64,000 nt of DNA from Sphaerisporangium fuscum (GTDB lineage: Bacteria; Actinomycetota; Actinomycetes; Streptosporangiales; Streptosporangiaceae): the NCBI RefSeq assembly GCF_018531465.1, contig NZ_JAHDTF010000004.1, positions 310,001 to 374,000 on the forward strand. The letters run 5' to 3'. The position numbers were made by a program, and so were the translations under genes. The notes under the pieces were generated by a model, which was not told the DNA's origin, did not search any database, and worked only from the letters and a program-made list of their open reading frames with translations. Shown here one piece after another: positions 16,982 to 27,732 of this stretch (position 1 is the first letter of the stretch; every line of letters begins with the position of its first letter).

Positions 16982-17980
16982 ATGCGAGCGCTGAGCGCCC
17001 TGGGGTTGGTCGCCGCGGTTCTGATCGGCCTGGCGGGGTGCGGGTCGACCACCCAGGAGGCCGGTCCCCAATCGGGCCAGGCGCAGGCGGGCGGCGGCGC
17101 CTGGCCCCGCGTGGTCGAGCACGCGATGGGCAAGACCACGATCCCCGCCCCGCCCAAGCGCGTGGTGGCGCTCGACCAGAGCTTCGTCGACGCGGTGCTC
17201 GCCCTGGACACCGAGGTCGTGGGCTTCACGACCTACCGCGCGCTCACCGACAAGCTTCCCGGCTACCTCGGGGCGAGCGCCCAGCGGTACGGCCGCGAGG
17301 CCCAGGTGGTCGGCACGCTGGAGGCCCCCAGCCTGGAGAAGATCATCGCGCTTAAGCCCGACCTGATCGTCTCGGCCAAGGTCCGCCACGAGGCGCTGTA
17401 CGACAAGCTGTCGCAGATCGCCCCCACGGTGTTCAGCGAGAGCACCGGGGCCCTGTGGAAGGAGAACCTCCGCCTCATGGGCAAGGCGCTCGGCAAGGAG
17501 GACCTCGCCGAGCAGCGGCTCACGGCGTACCAGCAGCGCGCTACCAAGATCGGCGAGGCGGTGAAGGAGAAGAACGGCGGGAAGATGCCGACCGTCACGA
17601 TCGCCCGCTTCGCCGGGGAGCCGACCGTCCGGCTGTACGTCGAGAACTCCTACTCCGGCCTCGTGCTCAAGGACGCCGGCTTCCCCCGCCCCCAGGGCCA
17701 GCCGACCGCCACGGACAAGATCGCCGTGAACATCAGCGAGGAGCGGATCGCCGACCTCGACGCCGACCGGATCTTCGTCGCGACCTACCCGGACGACAAG
17801 GGCGACGTCCGCAAGATCCGCGAGAAGTTCGAGGCCAACCCGCTGTGGGGCAGGCTCAAGGGCGAGCGCAAGGACGTCGACGACATCACCTGGATGACCG
17901 CCTGCGGCATCCAGGGCGCCAACGTCATCCTCGACGACCTGGCCGCGACCTTCGGCGTGGACCCGGCCAGGAGCGCCTGA
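16982..17980 (+). CDS. siderophore-binding lipoprotein (FecB/FhuD type)
   Basis: A 332-residue extracytoplasmic binding protein. The signal peptide ends in the lipobox LAGC (Cys20), so the mature protein is membrane-anchored. The periplasmic-binding-protein domain begins at about residue 55 (PAPPKRVVALDQSFVDAVLAL), and the two-lobe type III fold follows. ATG 16982 is preferred over 16973 because GGGAGG then lies 9 nt upstream. The frame is open far upstream (to 15758) through the antisense strand of the permeases, which is an artefact of GC content. It should deliver ferric-siderophore to the divergent permease-ATPase complex. Confidence 0.93.
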   Translation: MRALSALGLVAAVLIGLAGCGSTTQEAGPQSGQAQAGGGAWPRVVEHAMGKTTIPAPPKRVVALDQSFVDAVLALDTEVVGFTTYRALTDKLPGYLGASAQRYGREAQVVGTLEAPSLEKIIALKPDLIVSAKVRHEALYDKLSQIAPTVFSESTGALWKENLRLMGKALGKEDLAEQRLTAYQQRATKIGEAVKEKNGGKMPTVTIARFAGEPTVRLYVENSYSGLVLKDAGFPRPQGQPTATDKIAVNISEERIADLDADRIFVATYPDDKGDVRKIREKFEANPLWGRLKGERKDVDDITWMTACGIQGANVILDDLAATFGVDPARSA

Positions 17981-18004
17981 CCCCGCCGCCGGCCGGGAAC
18001 ATGG

Positions 18005-19078
18005 CTAGAACTCCAGGAACGTGCCGAACTCGCGGAGCGGGGGGTCGATGTCGATGCCCCGCTCGGCGAGCCAGGCGTCGTTGTCGTAGGTGCACCGGTA
18101 GCGCTCGCCGCCGTCGCAGATCAGCGTGACCACGCTGCCGCGCTCGTCCCGCTCGCGCATCTCCTTGATGATCTGTACGGCCGCCGCGACGTTGGTGCCG
18201 GTCGATCCTCCGACGTGGCGCCCGGTGACCTGCCGGACCCACCGCATGGCGGCGATCGAGGCGGCGTCCGGCACCTGGATCATGCGGTCGATCACGGTCG
18301 GCAGGAACGACGGCTCCACCCGGGGCCGTCCGATGCCTTCGATGCGGGAGCCGGGCGCGGTCGCGCCCGTGTCGCCCTCGACCCAGGAGGGGTAGAACGC
18401 CGACCCCTGCGGGTCGACCACCGCCAGTCGGGTGGAGTGGCGGCGGTAGCGGATGTAGCGGCCGATGGTTGCCGACGTGCCGCCCGTGCCCGCGCCGACC
18501 ACGATCCAGGACGGCTCGGGGTGCCGCTCCAGGGACATCTGCTGGTAGATGCTCTCGGCGATGTTGTTGTTGCCCCGCCAGTCGGTGGCGCGCTCGGCGT
18601 AGGTGAACTGGTCCATGAAGTGGCCGCCGGTGTCCTCCGCGAGGCGGCGCGACTCCTCGTAGATCGCTCTCGGGTCGTCGACGAGCCGGCACTTGCCGCC
18701 GTAGAACTCGATGAGCGCGATCTTCTCCGGGGACGTGGTGGCGGGCATGACGGCGACGAACGGCAGGCCGAGCATGCGGGAGAAGTAGGCTTCGCTGACG
18801 GCGGTCGAGCCGCTGGAGGCCTCGATCACGGTGGTGTCGGGGCCGATCCAGCCGTTGGCCAGGCCGTAGAGGAACAGCGAGCGGGCCAGGCGGTGCTTGA
18901 GCGAGCCGGTCGGGTGCACCGACTCGTCCTTGAGGTAGAGGTCGATGCCCCAGTGTGGTGGGAGCGGGAACACGTGGAGATGGGTGTCGCAGCTGCGGTT
19001 GGCGTCCGCCTCCACGGTGCGGATCGCCTCGGCCACCCACGCTCGTACCTTCGGATCATGCCTGTCCACGTAGTTCAT
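18005..19078 (-). CDS. cds1: PLP-dependent L-cysteine desulfhydrase (Cds1-like)
   Basis: A 357-residue fold-type II PLP enzyme of the cysteine-synthase superfamily. The Schiff-base lysine lies in [12 protein letters not shown] (about Lys61), substrate loop [11 protein letters not shown] near 92-102, and phosphate-binding loop [12 protein letters not shown] near 172-183. N-terminal [15 protein letters not shown] resembles the mycobacterial Cds1 group, which releases H2S from cysteine, rather than CysK/CysM. This is from recall and unverified. ATG 19078 may be leaderless, since TACCGT ends six bases before it and there is no ribosome binding site. It converges with the siderophore-binding gene (25 bp apart). 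Confidence 0.82.
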   Translation of the reverse strand: MNYVDRHDPKVRAWVAEAIRTVEADANRSCDTHLHVFPLPPHWGIDLYLKDESVHPTGSLKHRLARSLFLYGLANGWIGPDTTVIEASSGSTAVSEAYFSRMLGLPFVAVMPATTSPEKIALIEFYGGKCRLVDDPRAIYEESRRLAEDTGGHFMDQFTYAERATDWRGNNNIAESIYQQMSLERHPEPSWIVVGAGTGGTSATIGRYIRYRRHSTRLAVVDPQGSAFYPSWVEGDTGATAPGSRIEGIGRPRVEPSFLPTVIDRMIQVPDAASIAAMRWVRQVTGRHVGGSTGTNVAAAVQIIKEMRERDERGSVVTLICDGGERYRCTYDNDAWLAERGIDIDPPLREFGTFLEF

Positions 19079-19365
19079 GGCGATACGGTACCCTGTAAAC
19101 CTTCTGTGTGACTCTGACCACATTTTCTTCCGTTTGGTGGAGAGTCTGTTACGATTATGAGACTTGTCCGGCTTTGGGGTGTGTAGTGGCCGCCCCGGCC
19201 CGCTCTCGCTTCGTGACTCTCCTGACCAGCTAATACCCCTAACATCACCCTTATAGGTGAACCGTAAGCATGTGATCAGCCGTCAGATGGAGTAAAGCGG
19301 TAACCGAGCCTGCATGGGTTCATGCCGGATGGGTAACGGGGGACAGCAGGTATGAGGGGGATGAG

Positions 19366-19962
19366 ATGATCTCGATGACCGAACAGCAGCGTCAGGCGTG
19401 GTTCGAGCGTGACGTCATGCCCGTGACGAACCAGCTCTTCGCATCGGCCATGCGCCTCACCCGGAACACCGCCGACGCCGAAGACCTGGTGCAGGAGACC
19501 GTCGCCAAGGCGTACACCTCCTACCACCAGTTCCGTCCTGGCACGAACCTGAAGGCTTGGCTCCACAGGATCCTGACGAACAACTTCATCAACGACTACC
19601 GCAAGCAGCAGCGGTCGCCGAAGCTGTCGGCCGCCGAGGACATCGAAGATTGGCAGCTGGCCGCCGCGGAGTCCCACATGTCCACGGGGCTGCGTTCGGC
19701 GGAGACCGAGGCGCTGGAGCAGCTGCCCGACAGTGTCGTCATGAACGCCCTGCGGTCGCTGCCCGAGGACTTCCGTGTCGCGGTCTATCTGGCCGACATC
19801 GAGGGGTTCGCGTACAAGGAGATCGCCGAGCGCATGGGCACGCCCATCGGCACGGTGATGTCCCGCCTCCACCGCGGCCGCCGCCAGCTGAGGAACATGC
19901 TGGAGGGCTACGCGCACGAGGAGGGGGCCGTGCGGATGTCCCCGCAGTTCCAGGCGGCCTGA
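19366..19962 (+). CDS. ECF sigma factor, SigR/SigH-like, with no adjacent anti-sigma
   Basis: A 198-residue sigma-70 family ECF factor. Region 2 ([19 protein letters not shown], then [17 protein letters not shown]) and region 4 ([20 protein letters not shown], then [18 protein letters not shown]) closely resemble the thiol-oxidative-stress sigma factors SigR/SigH. Those genes are normally followed at once by the zinc anti-sigma gene rsrA/rshA. Here the next 120 bp hold only a terminator and then an opposite-strand transporter, so no HxxxCxxC anti-sigma is encoded next door. ATG 19366 follows GAGGGGG, and ATG 19375 is an alternative. Control must come from elsewhere or from transcription. Confidence 0.9.
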   Translation: MISMTEQQRQAWFERDVMPVTNQLFASAMRLTRNTADAEDLVQETVAKAYTSYHQFRPGTNLKAWLHRILTNNFINDYRKQQRSPKLSAAEDIEDWQLAAAESHMSTGLRSAETEALEQLPDSVVMNALRSLPEDFRVAVYLADIEGFAYKEIAERMGTPIGTVMSRLHRGRRQLRNMLEGYAHEEGAVRMSPQFQAA

Positions 19963-20032
19963 CCGGGCCACTTCACTTCCGGGAGCCCGGGAGCCGGCCC
20001 ACGTCCCTCCGGCTCCGGACGCCCAGGCTGTC

Positions 20033-20070
20033 ACGAAGGCCGGTACGGCATCCGCCGTGCCGGCCTTCGT
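20033..20070. terminator. bidirectional terminator, sigma factor / EamA exporter
   Basis: A 17-bp stem: 20033-20049 pairs with 20054-20070 with one G/T wobble and a 4-nt ATCC loop. It lies between two convergent genes and can serve both. Confidence 0.8.
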
Positions 20071-20084
20071 CATGTCCGCGGCGC

Positions 20085-20921
20085 CTATGCCGAGGCGATG
20101 AGGGCGACGGCGCCGAGGGCCAGGGCGACACCCGTGACCTGCACGGTGTTCAGGCGCTCCCCGAGGACGTACCGGGCGAGCAGGAGCGTGCTCGCCGGGT
20201 ACAGCGACACGATCACCGCGACCACGGCGAGCAGGCCGCGCTGGGCCGCGAACAGGTAGAGCACGTTGGCGAGCATGTCGAGGGCCCCGGCGGCCACGAT
20301 CGCCGGCAGCGCTCCCCGCCCGGGGCGCAACGTCCGCCTGGTGGTCACCGCCAGGACGGCCGCCACGACGGTGGAGGCGAGACGGGCGCCGAACAGCGGC
20401 CACAGGCCGGTGCTCTCGGGCACCTGCTTGAGCAGGATGAAGAACGCGCCGAACCCGAGACCGGAGGCCAGCGACTGCAGGGCGGGAAGCAGCGCCGCCT
20501 TCCCCAGGCCCGCGTTCGAGTCGCGGCTCACCAGCACGACCGCCGCCAGCGCCAGCACCACCCCGCCGAGCGCCAGGGCCTTCGGCCGCTCGCCCATGAG
20601 GAGCCCCGCCAGCACGGGCAGCGCCGCCGAGGTGGTCGCGGTCGTCGGGGCGACCACCGACATGACGCCGTTGGCGAGCGCCCGGTAGAAGAGGATGACG
20701 CCCAGCCCGCCGCACAGGCCGGCGGCCATGCCCCAGCCCAGAGCGGCCGCGTTGAGGGAGCCGGGCAGCAGGGGGAGCAGCGGGAGCACGAAGGCAAGGC
20801 CCGTGACCTGCGACAACATGACGACGGCGAGCACTTTGGAGCGCTTGGTGGCAAGACCGCCGAAGAAGTCCGCCGTCCCGTACACCACGGCGCACACCGT
20901 CGCCAGCACCACTGCGGTCAT
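20085..20921 (-). CDS. EamA/DMT family exporter
   Basis: A 278-residue inner-membrane transporter with about ten hydrophobic helices in two EamA repeats (first TAVVLATVCAVVYGTADFF, second near GFGAFFILLKQVP). EamA proteins export amino acids or other small metabolites, and the substrate here is unknown. ATG 20921 is preferred to an open extension to 20948. The gene diverges from an XRE-cupin regulator across three direct repeats, a layout in which the regulator usually controls the exporter. Confidence 0.88.
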   Translation of the reverse strand: MTAVVLATVCAVVYGTADFFGGLATKRSKVLAVVMLSQVTGLAFVLPLLPLLPGSLNAAALGWGMAAGLCGGLGVILFYRALANGVMSVVAPTTATTSAALPVLAGLLMGERPKALALGGVVLALAAVVLVSRDSNAGLGKAALLPALQSLASGLGFGAFFILLKQVPESTGLWPLFGARLASTVVAAVLAVTTRRTLRPGRGALPAIVAAGALDMLANVLYLFAAQRGLLAVVAVIVSLYPASTLLLARYVLGERLNTVQVTGVALALGAVALIASA

Positions 20922-20936
20922 TACCTCTACACCTCT

Positions 20937-21004
20937 ACTGCATTGCACTGTTTGTACAACCTATTGGGTGTACTAGATTGCACACAAATCACACTAGACT
21001 GCAC
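20937..21004. promoter_or_regulatory. three direct repeats, probable XRE-cupin operator
   Basis: ACTGCATTGCAC (20937-20948), ACTAGATTGCAC (20972-20983) and ACTAGACTGCAC (20993-21004) repeat a 12-bp element with at most three differences. The last two are 21 bp apart, two helical turns. TAGACT inside the third copy could be the -10 of the regulator gene, giving an mRNA that starts at or next to its ATG. Confidence 0.65.
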
Positions 21005-21006
21005 TC

Positions 21007-21588
21007 ATGCCTGATCCGGAGACGATCACGGCGGCGATCGCCAACAACGTCCGCGCCCAGCGGGCGCACCGCGGGCTCACGCTCGACGCGCTGGCCGCCC
21101 GCTCGGGGGTGAGCCGGGGCATGCTCGTGCAGATCGAGCAGTGCCGCACCAACCCCAGCGTGACCACACTGACCCGCATCGCCGACGCGCTCGGGGTGAC
21201 CGTGGCGCGCCTGGTCGAGGTCTCCGACACCCCGGTCGTGCGGGTCGTCCACTCCTCCGACGTCGTCACGCTCTGGAAGAGCGACAAGGGCGGCTCCGCC
21301 CGGCTGCTCGTCGGATCCGACGCGCCCGCCATCCTGGAGCTGTGGGACTGGACCCTGGCGCCGGGGGAGTACCACGACGGCGACGCCCACCCCGCCGGCA
21401 CGCGTGAGATGCTCACCGTCCTCGAGGGTGAGCTCACCCTGTCGGTGTACGGCGCGAGCCACGTGATCGGCCGCGACGAGGCCGTGCTGTTCAGCGCCGA
21501 CCGGCCGCACCGCTACGCCAACGAGGGCGAGGGGCCGCTCCGCTTCGTCATGGTCGTCACCGAGCCCAGGGAGACGCCCGACCAGTAG
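21007..21588 (+). CDS. XRE family regulator with C-terminal cupin
   Basis: A 193-residue regulator. An XRE HTH (NVRAQRAHRGLTLDALAARSG through TLTRIADALGV, residues 14-62) is fused to a cupin sensor domain (about 105-185, with PGEYHDGDAHPAGTREMLTVL and RPHRYANEGEGPLRFVMVV). Such proteins sense small amino-acid-like ligands. No ribosome binding site precedes ATG 21007, and TAGACT ends six bases before it, so a leaderless transcript is likely. It is divergent from the EamA exporter and probably controls it together with itself through the direct repeats. Confidence 0.9.
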   Translation: MPDPETITAAIANNVRAQRAHRGLTLDALAARSGVSRGMLVQIEQCRTNPSVTTLTRIADALGVTVARLVEVSDTPVVRVVHSSDVVTLWKSDKGGSARLLVGSDAPAILELWDWTLAPGEYHDGDAHPAGTREMLTVLEGELTLSVYGASHVIGRDEAVLFSADRPHRYANEGEGPLRFVMVVTEPRETPDQ

Positions 21589-21740
21589 AGCCCCCTACGC
21601 CGTGACCGCTGTTCCTCACAGTCGAGTCACGGCTCGCCGACAACGGTTCAAAGCTTCGGTCAAGGCGGGTACATCACCGGTGTGAGTGCGCTGAAGCCTT
21701 GGGTTCCCGGTCGTCCCGGAGGCCGTCAGGGGGTGGACGG

Positions 21741-22046
21741 GTGACTGACTCCCGAGCGGCCATGGCGAAGCTCCAGGTGGAGCTCGAAGGCCTGGGGGTG
21801 ACCGACGCGTACGAAGTGTGTGAAGACGCCATCCTTTCTGTGTGGATCGGGCTGGTCGTCACATTCCGTGATGGCTTTTACCGTTGGCAGGAGGGTGTGG
21901 TGAAGCGTCGCCATTTGGGTACTGATCCGGTTGGATGTGCCATTCGGGTGGCACGTCGTTACGCCGAGTTACGGGCAGACGTTCCGCCCTGGTGGGACGA
22001 GCTCGCCAAGACTCTGCGCGGGGGAGCGGCCGAGCATTACCCGTGA
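21741..22046 (+). CDS. conserved-type hypothetical protein
   Basis: A 101-residue soluble protein of unknown function, read from GTG 21741 (GGGGGTGGACGG upstream). It contains TDAYEVCEDAILSVWIGLVV and ends DVPPWWDELAKTLRGG. There are no signal peptide, membrane helix or recognised motif. ATG 21762 is an alternative start. It is followed after 24 bp by the deacetylase gene and might be cotranscribed. Confidence 0.6.
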   Translation: MTDSRAAMAKLQVELEGLGVTDAYEVCEDAILSVWIGLVVTFRDGFYRWQEGVVKRRHLGTDPVGCAIRVARRYAELRADVPPWWDELAKTLRGGAAEHYP

Positions 22047-22070
22047 CCCCTGCCGCTGTACGGGGGGAGC

Positions 22071-22967
22071 GTGCGAGTGGCACCGTCTCGAATCGGAATG
22101 GCATGGCTGTCGATCTCGCTCTCGCTCGCGGCGGCGCTCTGCCTGCCGGGATGCGGCGAGGTGCGGGCCCCCGGGCAGGGCCGAGGTGGGGACGCCCTCC
22201 GCGTGCGGCGTACCGCCCCGGTACGGCCGGTGGCCGACCCCCGGATCCTGGCCGCACGACTGATCGCCCAGCAGCCCGTCTGGCCCGGGAGGCGTCCGAA
22301 GGTGCAGGAGCGCCGGAACATCCAGTGCAAGCAGGTCAAATGCGTCGCGCTGACGTTCGACGACGGCCCGTTCGACTACACCGGCACGCTGCTCGACACC
22401 CTCTACGCCCACCAGGCCAAGGCGACGTTCTTCGTGGTCGGGCAGATGGTGAACGCGCAGACCGCGCCGTTCCTGCAGCGCATGGTCGCGGAGGGGCACG
22501 AGATCGGCAACCATTCCTGGGACCATCCGTCGCTCACGGGCCTGTCACCCGACGCGCTGCGCTCCCAGCTCGACCGCACCCAGCAGGTCGTCAGGACGGT
22601 GACCGGCGTCACCATGCGGCTGATGCGGCCGCCCTACGGCAACACCGACGGCAAGGTCGCCGACGGGACCCGCGGCGCGGGGCTGGCGCAGATCCTGTGG
22701 GACCTGGACACCCTCGACTGGCGTGACCGCAACACCCCGCTGATCGTGCAGCGGGCCTCCGTGGCCCAGCCGGGCGCGATCGTGCTCATGCACGACATCC
22801 ACAAGACCACGGTGGAGGCCGTGCCCCGCCTGCTCCAGGAGCTGGAGGCGAAGGGGTACACCTTCGTCACGGTCTCGGAGCTGTTCGGTGACGAGCAGCT
22901 CGTCCCCGGCAGACGCTACGCCGGGGAGACGGGCGAAAGCCGCGTCGCGGCGAAGCCGCGGCCCTGA
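22071..22967 (+). CDS. polysaccharide deacetylase lipoprotein (NodB domain)
   Basis: A 298-residue secreted carbohydrate esterase family 4 protein. The signal peptide ends in LPGC (Cys28), so it should be lipid-anchored outside the membrane. The NodB domain (about 90-270) has TFDDGP (metal-binding Asp near 97-98), the HSWDH motif with both histidines, RPPYG, DTLDWRD and LMHDIH. All catalytic motifs are present, suggesting activity on N-acetylated glycans such as peptidoglycan or chitin oligomers. GTG 22071 is preceded by a GGGGGGAG ribosome binding site. Confidence 0.92.
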   Translation: MRVAPSRIGMAWLSISLSLAAALCLPGCGEVRAPGQGRGGDALRVRRTAPVRPVADPRILAARLIAQQPVWPGRRPKVQERRNIQCKQVKCVALTFDDGPFDYTGTLLDTLYAHQAKATFFVVGQMVNAQTAPFLQRMVAEGHEIGNHSWDHPSLTGLSPDALRSQLDRTQQVVRTVTGVTMRLMRPPYGNTDGKVADGTRGAGLAQILWDLDTLDWRDRNTPLIVQRASVAQPGAIVLMHDIHKTTVEAVPRLLQELEAKGYTFVTVSELFGDEQLVPGRRYAGETGESRVAAKPRP

Positions 22968-23002
22968 AAGCCCTTCTCGGCCCTGAGCCCCTCCGCCGAC
23001 CG

Positions 23003-23028
23003 GCCGGCCGCCCCGCGAGGCGGCCGGC
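23003..23028. terminator. bidirectional terminator, deacetylase / typA
   Basis: GCCGGCCGCC (23003-23012) pairs perfectly with GGCGGCCGGC (23019-23028) around CCGCGA, between two convergent genes. Confidence 0.7.
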
Positions 23029-23046
23029 GTTCATGCCCGGGATGCT

Positions 23047-24897
<1,851 letters not shown>

Positions 24898-25166
24898 GAT
24901 TGAATCTCGCTCTGGGTCGTGGGGGCACGCCGCGGACACTGCGGCTCCCCCATTTTAGTTGATCGCTGTTACCAGCATGTGCCGGTCATCCGCAAAGAGG
25001 ACAATTCCGGCGTTATTCCAAACTCGTTCCCGGGCCCGCCCGGTGTCCGTCCAACCCCCGTTCACCAGGAACGACGGCGGGTACGGGTGCCCGTACGAGG
25101 CCGCACTGTACGCCGCATGAAACGGCGCCGGGGACTAACACCGCCGGGCACGGGAAGGCAGACAGC

Positions 25167-25451
25167 ATGGTGGACGAAGGACTGACACAAGTCGCCGCCA
25201 CCGCACTCCGGACCGGCCGGCCGTCCGACCGGTATCAGTGCAGGCGGCGCAAGGGCCAAGGTTGCCGCCTCGTCGTATGGGGGCTGGTGCTCGGAGCGTT
25301 CGCGGCGGGCTGCGTCATGCCGATGTCGGCCAAGGCCGACGGAACGGCTGCCCTGGCCGCCCCGGTGGCCTACCACTCGCCGCAGTGCGCTACGACGGTG
25401 GCGAATAAGCTCAACGCATGCCTCTCGCCACAGCATTCCCCGCGACGCTGA
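25167..25451 (+). CDS. possible small exported protein, unrecognised
   Basis: A 94-residue ORF from ATG 25167 with GGGAAGG about 8 nt upstream. A basic segment (RRRKGQG) precedes a hydrophobic stretch (LVVWGLVLGAFAAGCVM, residues 36-52) that reads like a signal peptide with a weak lipobox (FAAGC). Its 3' end overlaps the following hydrolase gene by 34 bp in another frame, which is unusual. No family is recognised. It may be a real small lipoprotein or only a leader region, and confidence is low. Confidence 0.35.
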   Translation: MVDEGLTQVAATALRTGRPSDRYQCRRRKGQGCRLVVWGLVLGAFAAGCVMPMSAKADGTAALAAPVAYHSPQCATTVANKLNACLSPQHSPRR

Positions 25452-26218
25452 TGACCAAGGACGGTGTGCGCATCGACGCCGCGCACACCCCCTCCCGGGG
25501 CGAGCCCGATCTCGGCATCGTCCTCGCGCACGGGTTCACCGGATCCTGGCGTGAGGCCACGACGCGGCGCATCGCCCACGTCCTGAGCGGGTTCGGCGGG
25601 GTGGTGGCCTTCGACTTCCGCGGGCACGGCAGGTCGGGCGGCCTGTCCACCGTCGGCGACGAGGAGGTCCTCGACCTCGACGCGGCCGTGCGGCACGCCC
25701 GTTCCGTCGGGTACACGCACGTGGCCACGGTCGGCTTCTCCATGGGGGCCGCCATCGCCGTACGCCACGCGGCCCTGCACCGGGGGACCGACGCCGTGGT
25801 CGCCGTCAGCGGGCCCGCCCGCTGGTACTACCGCGGCACCCGCCCGATGCGGCAGGTGCACTGGGCGATCGAGCGGGCCTCAGGACGCCTGGTGGCGCGG
25901 GTGGCCAAGCGCACCCGCATCAAGGTCGGCCAGTGGGACCCCGTGCCGCTCGCGCCGCACGAGGCGGCCGGGCTGATCTCGCCGACGCCGCTGCTGGTCG
26001 TCCACGGCGACGCCGACCGGTTCTTCCCGCTGGAGCACGCCCACCAGATCTTCGACGCCGCCCGCGAACCGAAGGAGCTGTGGATCGAGGAGGGGTACGG
26101 CCACGCGGAGTCGGCGGCCACCCCCGACCTGATCAGGCGCATCGGCAGGTGGATCGCCGGGGCTCCCTGGGACTCCGGCGAGGACGCCAGCCCCGCGAGC
26201 GCCCACTCCGCGACCTGA
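25418..26218 (+). CDS. alpha/beta hydrolase
   Basis: A 266-residue alpha/beta-hydrolase. The oxyanion-hole segment (LAHGFTGSW) lies near residue 37, the nucleophile elbow GFSMGAA (Ser) near 110, the acid in HGDADRFFP and the histidine in GYGHAES near the end. The fold and triad are complete, so it is likely an active esterase or lipase-like enzyme. The substrate is not predictable. It is separated by 176 bp from ackA on the same strand. Confidence 0.85.
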   Translation: MPLATAFPATLMTKDGVRIDAAHTPSRGEPDLGIVLAHGFTGSWREATTRRIAHVLSGFGGVVAFDFRGHGRSGGLSTVGDEEVLDLDAAVRHARSVGYTHVATVGFSMGAAIAVRHAALHRGTDAVVAVSGPARWYYRGTRPMRQVHWAIERASGRLVARVAKRTRIKVGQWDPVPLAPHEAAGLISPTPLLVVHGDADRFFPLEHAHQIFDAAREPKELWIEEGYGHAESAATPDLIRRIGRWIAGAPWDSGEDASPASAHSAT

Positions 26219-26394
26219 CCCGCCCTCAGGCGGGACACGGCCCCCGCCCCGTCCTGCGTGAACGCCATCTTCCATGCTTGGCCTGGATCGCGGAGCGCCG
26301 CCGGGCCGGTTAAGGCTCGCGTCCGGGGGCATCGGTTCCGGACATCTGTCAGCGCGGTCGCCGCCAGGTGATCCAGGCACAGGGGGTGGACCAA

Positions 26395-27522
26395 GTGATC
26401 CTGGTGATCAACTCGGGATCCTCGTCAGTGAAATACCAACTGATCGACCTCGACGGCCCGGTCCGGCTGAAGGCGGGCAAGATCGAGCGCATCGGTGAGC
26501 CGGAGTCCGGCGTCCACGACCACGAGGCGGCCCTGAAGCGGGTGGCCGAGGAGGTGTCGCGGGTTCCCGGTGAGATGAGGGCCGTCGGCCACCGCGTCGT
26601 CCACGGCGGCCCCTCGTACACCGAGCCCGCGCTGATCGACGACGACGTCGTCAAGCAGATCGAGGCCGCCGTCCCGCTGGCTCCGTTGCACAACCCGGCC
26701 AACCTCGCCGGCATCGAGGTGACGCGCAGGCTCTGGCCCGAGGTGCCACAGGTCGCCGTCTTCGACACCGCCTTCCACAGCACCATCCCGCCGGCCGCCC
26801 ACACCTACGCGATCGACGACGAGGTCGCCCGGAGGTTCGGCGTGCGCCGCTACGGCTTCCACGGCACCTCCACCGCGTACGTCTCCCGCCTCGCCGCCGA
26901 GATGGTCGGCAAACCGGCCACCGCGAACGTCATCGTCCTGCACCTCGGCAACGGCGCCAGCGCCTCGGCCATCTCCGCAGGGCGGTGCGTGGACACCTCG
27001 ATGGGCATGACCCCGCTGGAGGGCCTGGTGATGGGCACCCGCTCCGGCGACATCGACCCGGCCGTGGTCTTCCAGCTCATCCGCGGCGGCATGTCGCCCG
27101 AGGACGTCGAGGAGATGCTCGTCCACCGCAGCGGCCTGCTGGGGCTGTGCGGTGACAACGACATGAGAACGGTCATGGAGCGCAGGGCGTCGGGCGACGA
27201 GCGGGCCACCTTGGCCTACGACGTGTACTGCCACCGGCTGAAGAAGTACATCGGCGCCTACTGCGCGGTGCTCGGCACGGTCGACGTGATCGCCTTCACC
27301 GGCGGCGTCGGCGAGAACTCCGCACAGGTCAGGCGCCGGGTGCTCACCGGCCTGGAGCCCATGGGCGTCCGCCTCGACCCCTTCCGCAACGTCTCCTGCA
27401 CCGGCACCCGCCTGGTCTCCACCGACGAGTCGCGCGTGGCGGTCGCCGTCGTCGCCACCGACGAGGAGCTGGAGATCGCCCGCGAAACTTTCACCGTCAT
27501 CTCGCGAACCAATCCCGAATAG
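26395..27522 (+). CDS. ackA: acetate kinase
   Basis: A 375-residue acetate kinase interconverting acetyl phosphate/ADP and acetate/ATP. N-terminal LVINSGSSSVKYQL, the VFDTAFHSTIPP segment with the catalytic Asp, RRYGFHGTSTAYV, HLGNGASA and AFTGGVGENS are all present. GTG 26395 is chosen because AGGGGGTGG ends 5 nt upstream. The GTG at 26368 has none. No pta or phosphoketolase gene is adjacent, which is a departure from the common ackA-pta pairing. Confidence 0.94.
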   Translation: MILVINSGSSSVKYQLIDLDGPVRLKAGKIERIGEPESGVHDHEAALKRVAEEVSRVPGEMRAVGHRVVHGGPSYTEPALIDDDVVKQIEAAVPLAPLHNPANLAGIEVTRRLWPEVPQVAVFDTAFHSTIPPAAHTYAIDDEVARRFGVRRYGFHGTSTAYVSRLAAEMVGKPATANVIVLHLGNGASASAISAGRCVDTSMGMTPLEGLVMGTRSGDIDPAVVFQLIRGGMSPEDVEEMLVHRSGLLGLCGDNDMRTVMERRASGDERATLAYDVYCHRLKKYIGAYCAVLGTVDVIAFTGGVGENSAQVRRRVLTGLEPMGVRLDPFRNVSCTGTRLVSTDESRVAVAVVATDEELEIARETFTVISRTNPE

Positions 27523-27615
27523 TTGTCGTCTACCTCCACGGAGGTAGGAGATCAACCGGAAGGGCTCCAGCGGGGGCGTCTCTTCCAGCGGGGGCGATCT
27601 CGGCCACTACGGCGA

Positions 27616-27662
27616 CGAGACCGTCGCCCAGCGACGCGGGGGCGCGCTGGACGACGGTCTCG
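27616..27662. terminator. long hairpin between convergent ackA and aldehyde dehydrogenase
   Basis: CGAGACCGTCG (27616-27626) pairs perfectly with CGACGGTCTCG (27652-27662). Inside it CCAGCG and CGCTGG pair again. It is most simply a bidirectional terminator. Direct repeats lie on both sides: TCCAGCGGGGGCG at 27566 and 27584, and TACGGCGGGGAGCGGG at 27693 and 27717. Confidence 0.6.
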
Positions 27663-27732
27663 CCCCTTTCACCCGGAGTCGCGGCGCCGTTGTACGGCGG
27701 GGAGCGGGCGCTGCCGTACGGCGGGGAGCGGG

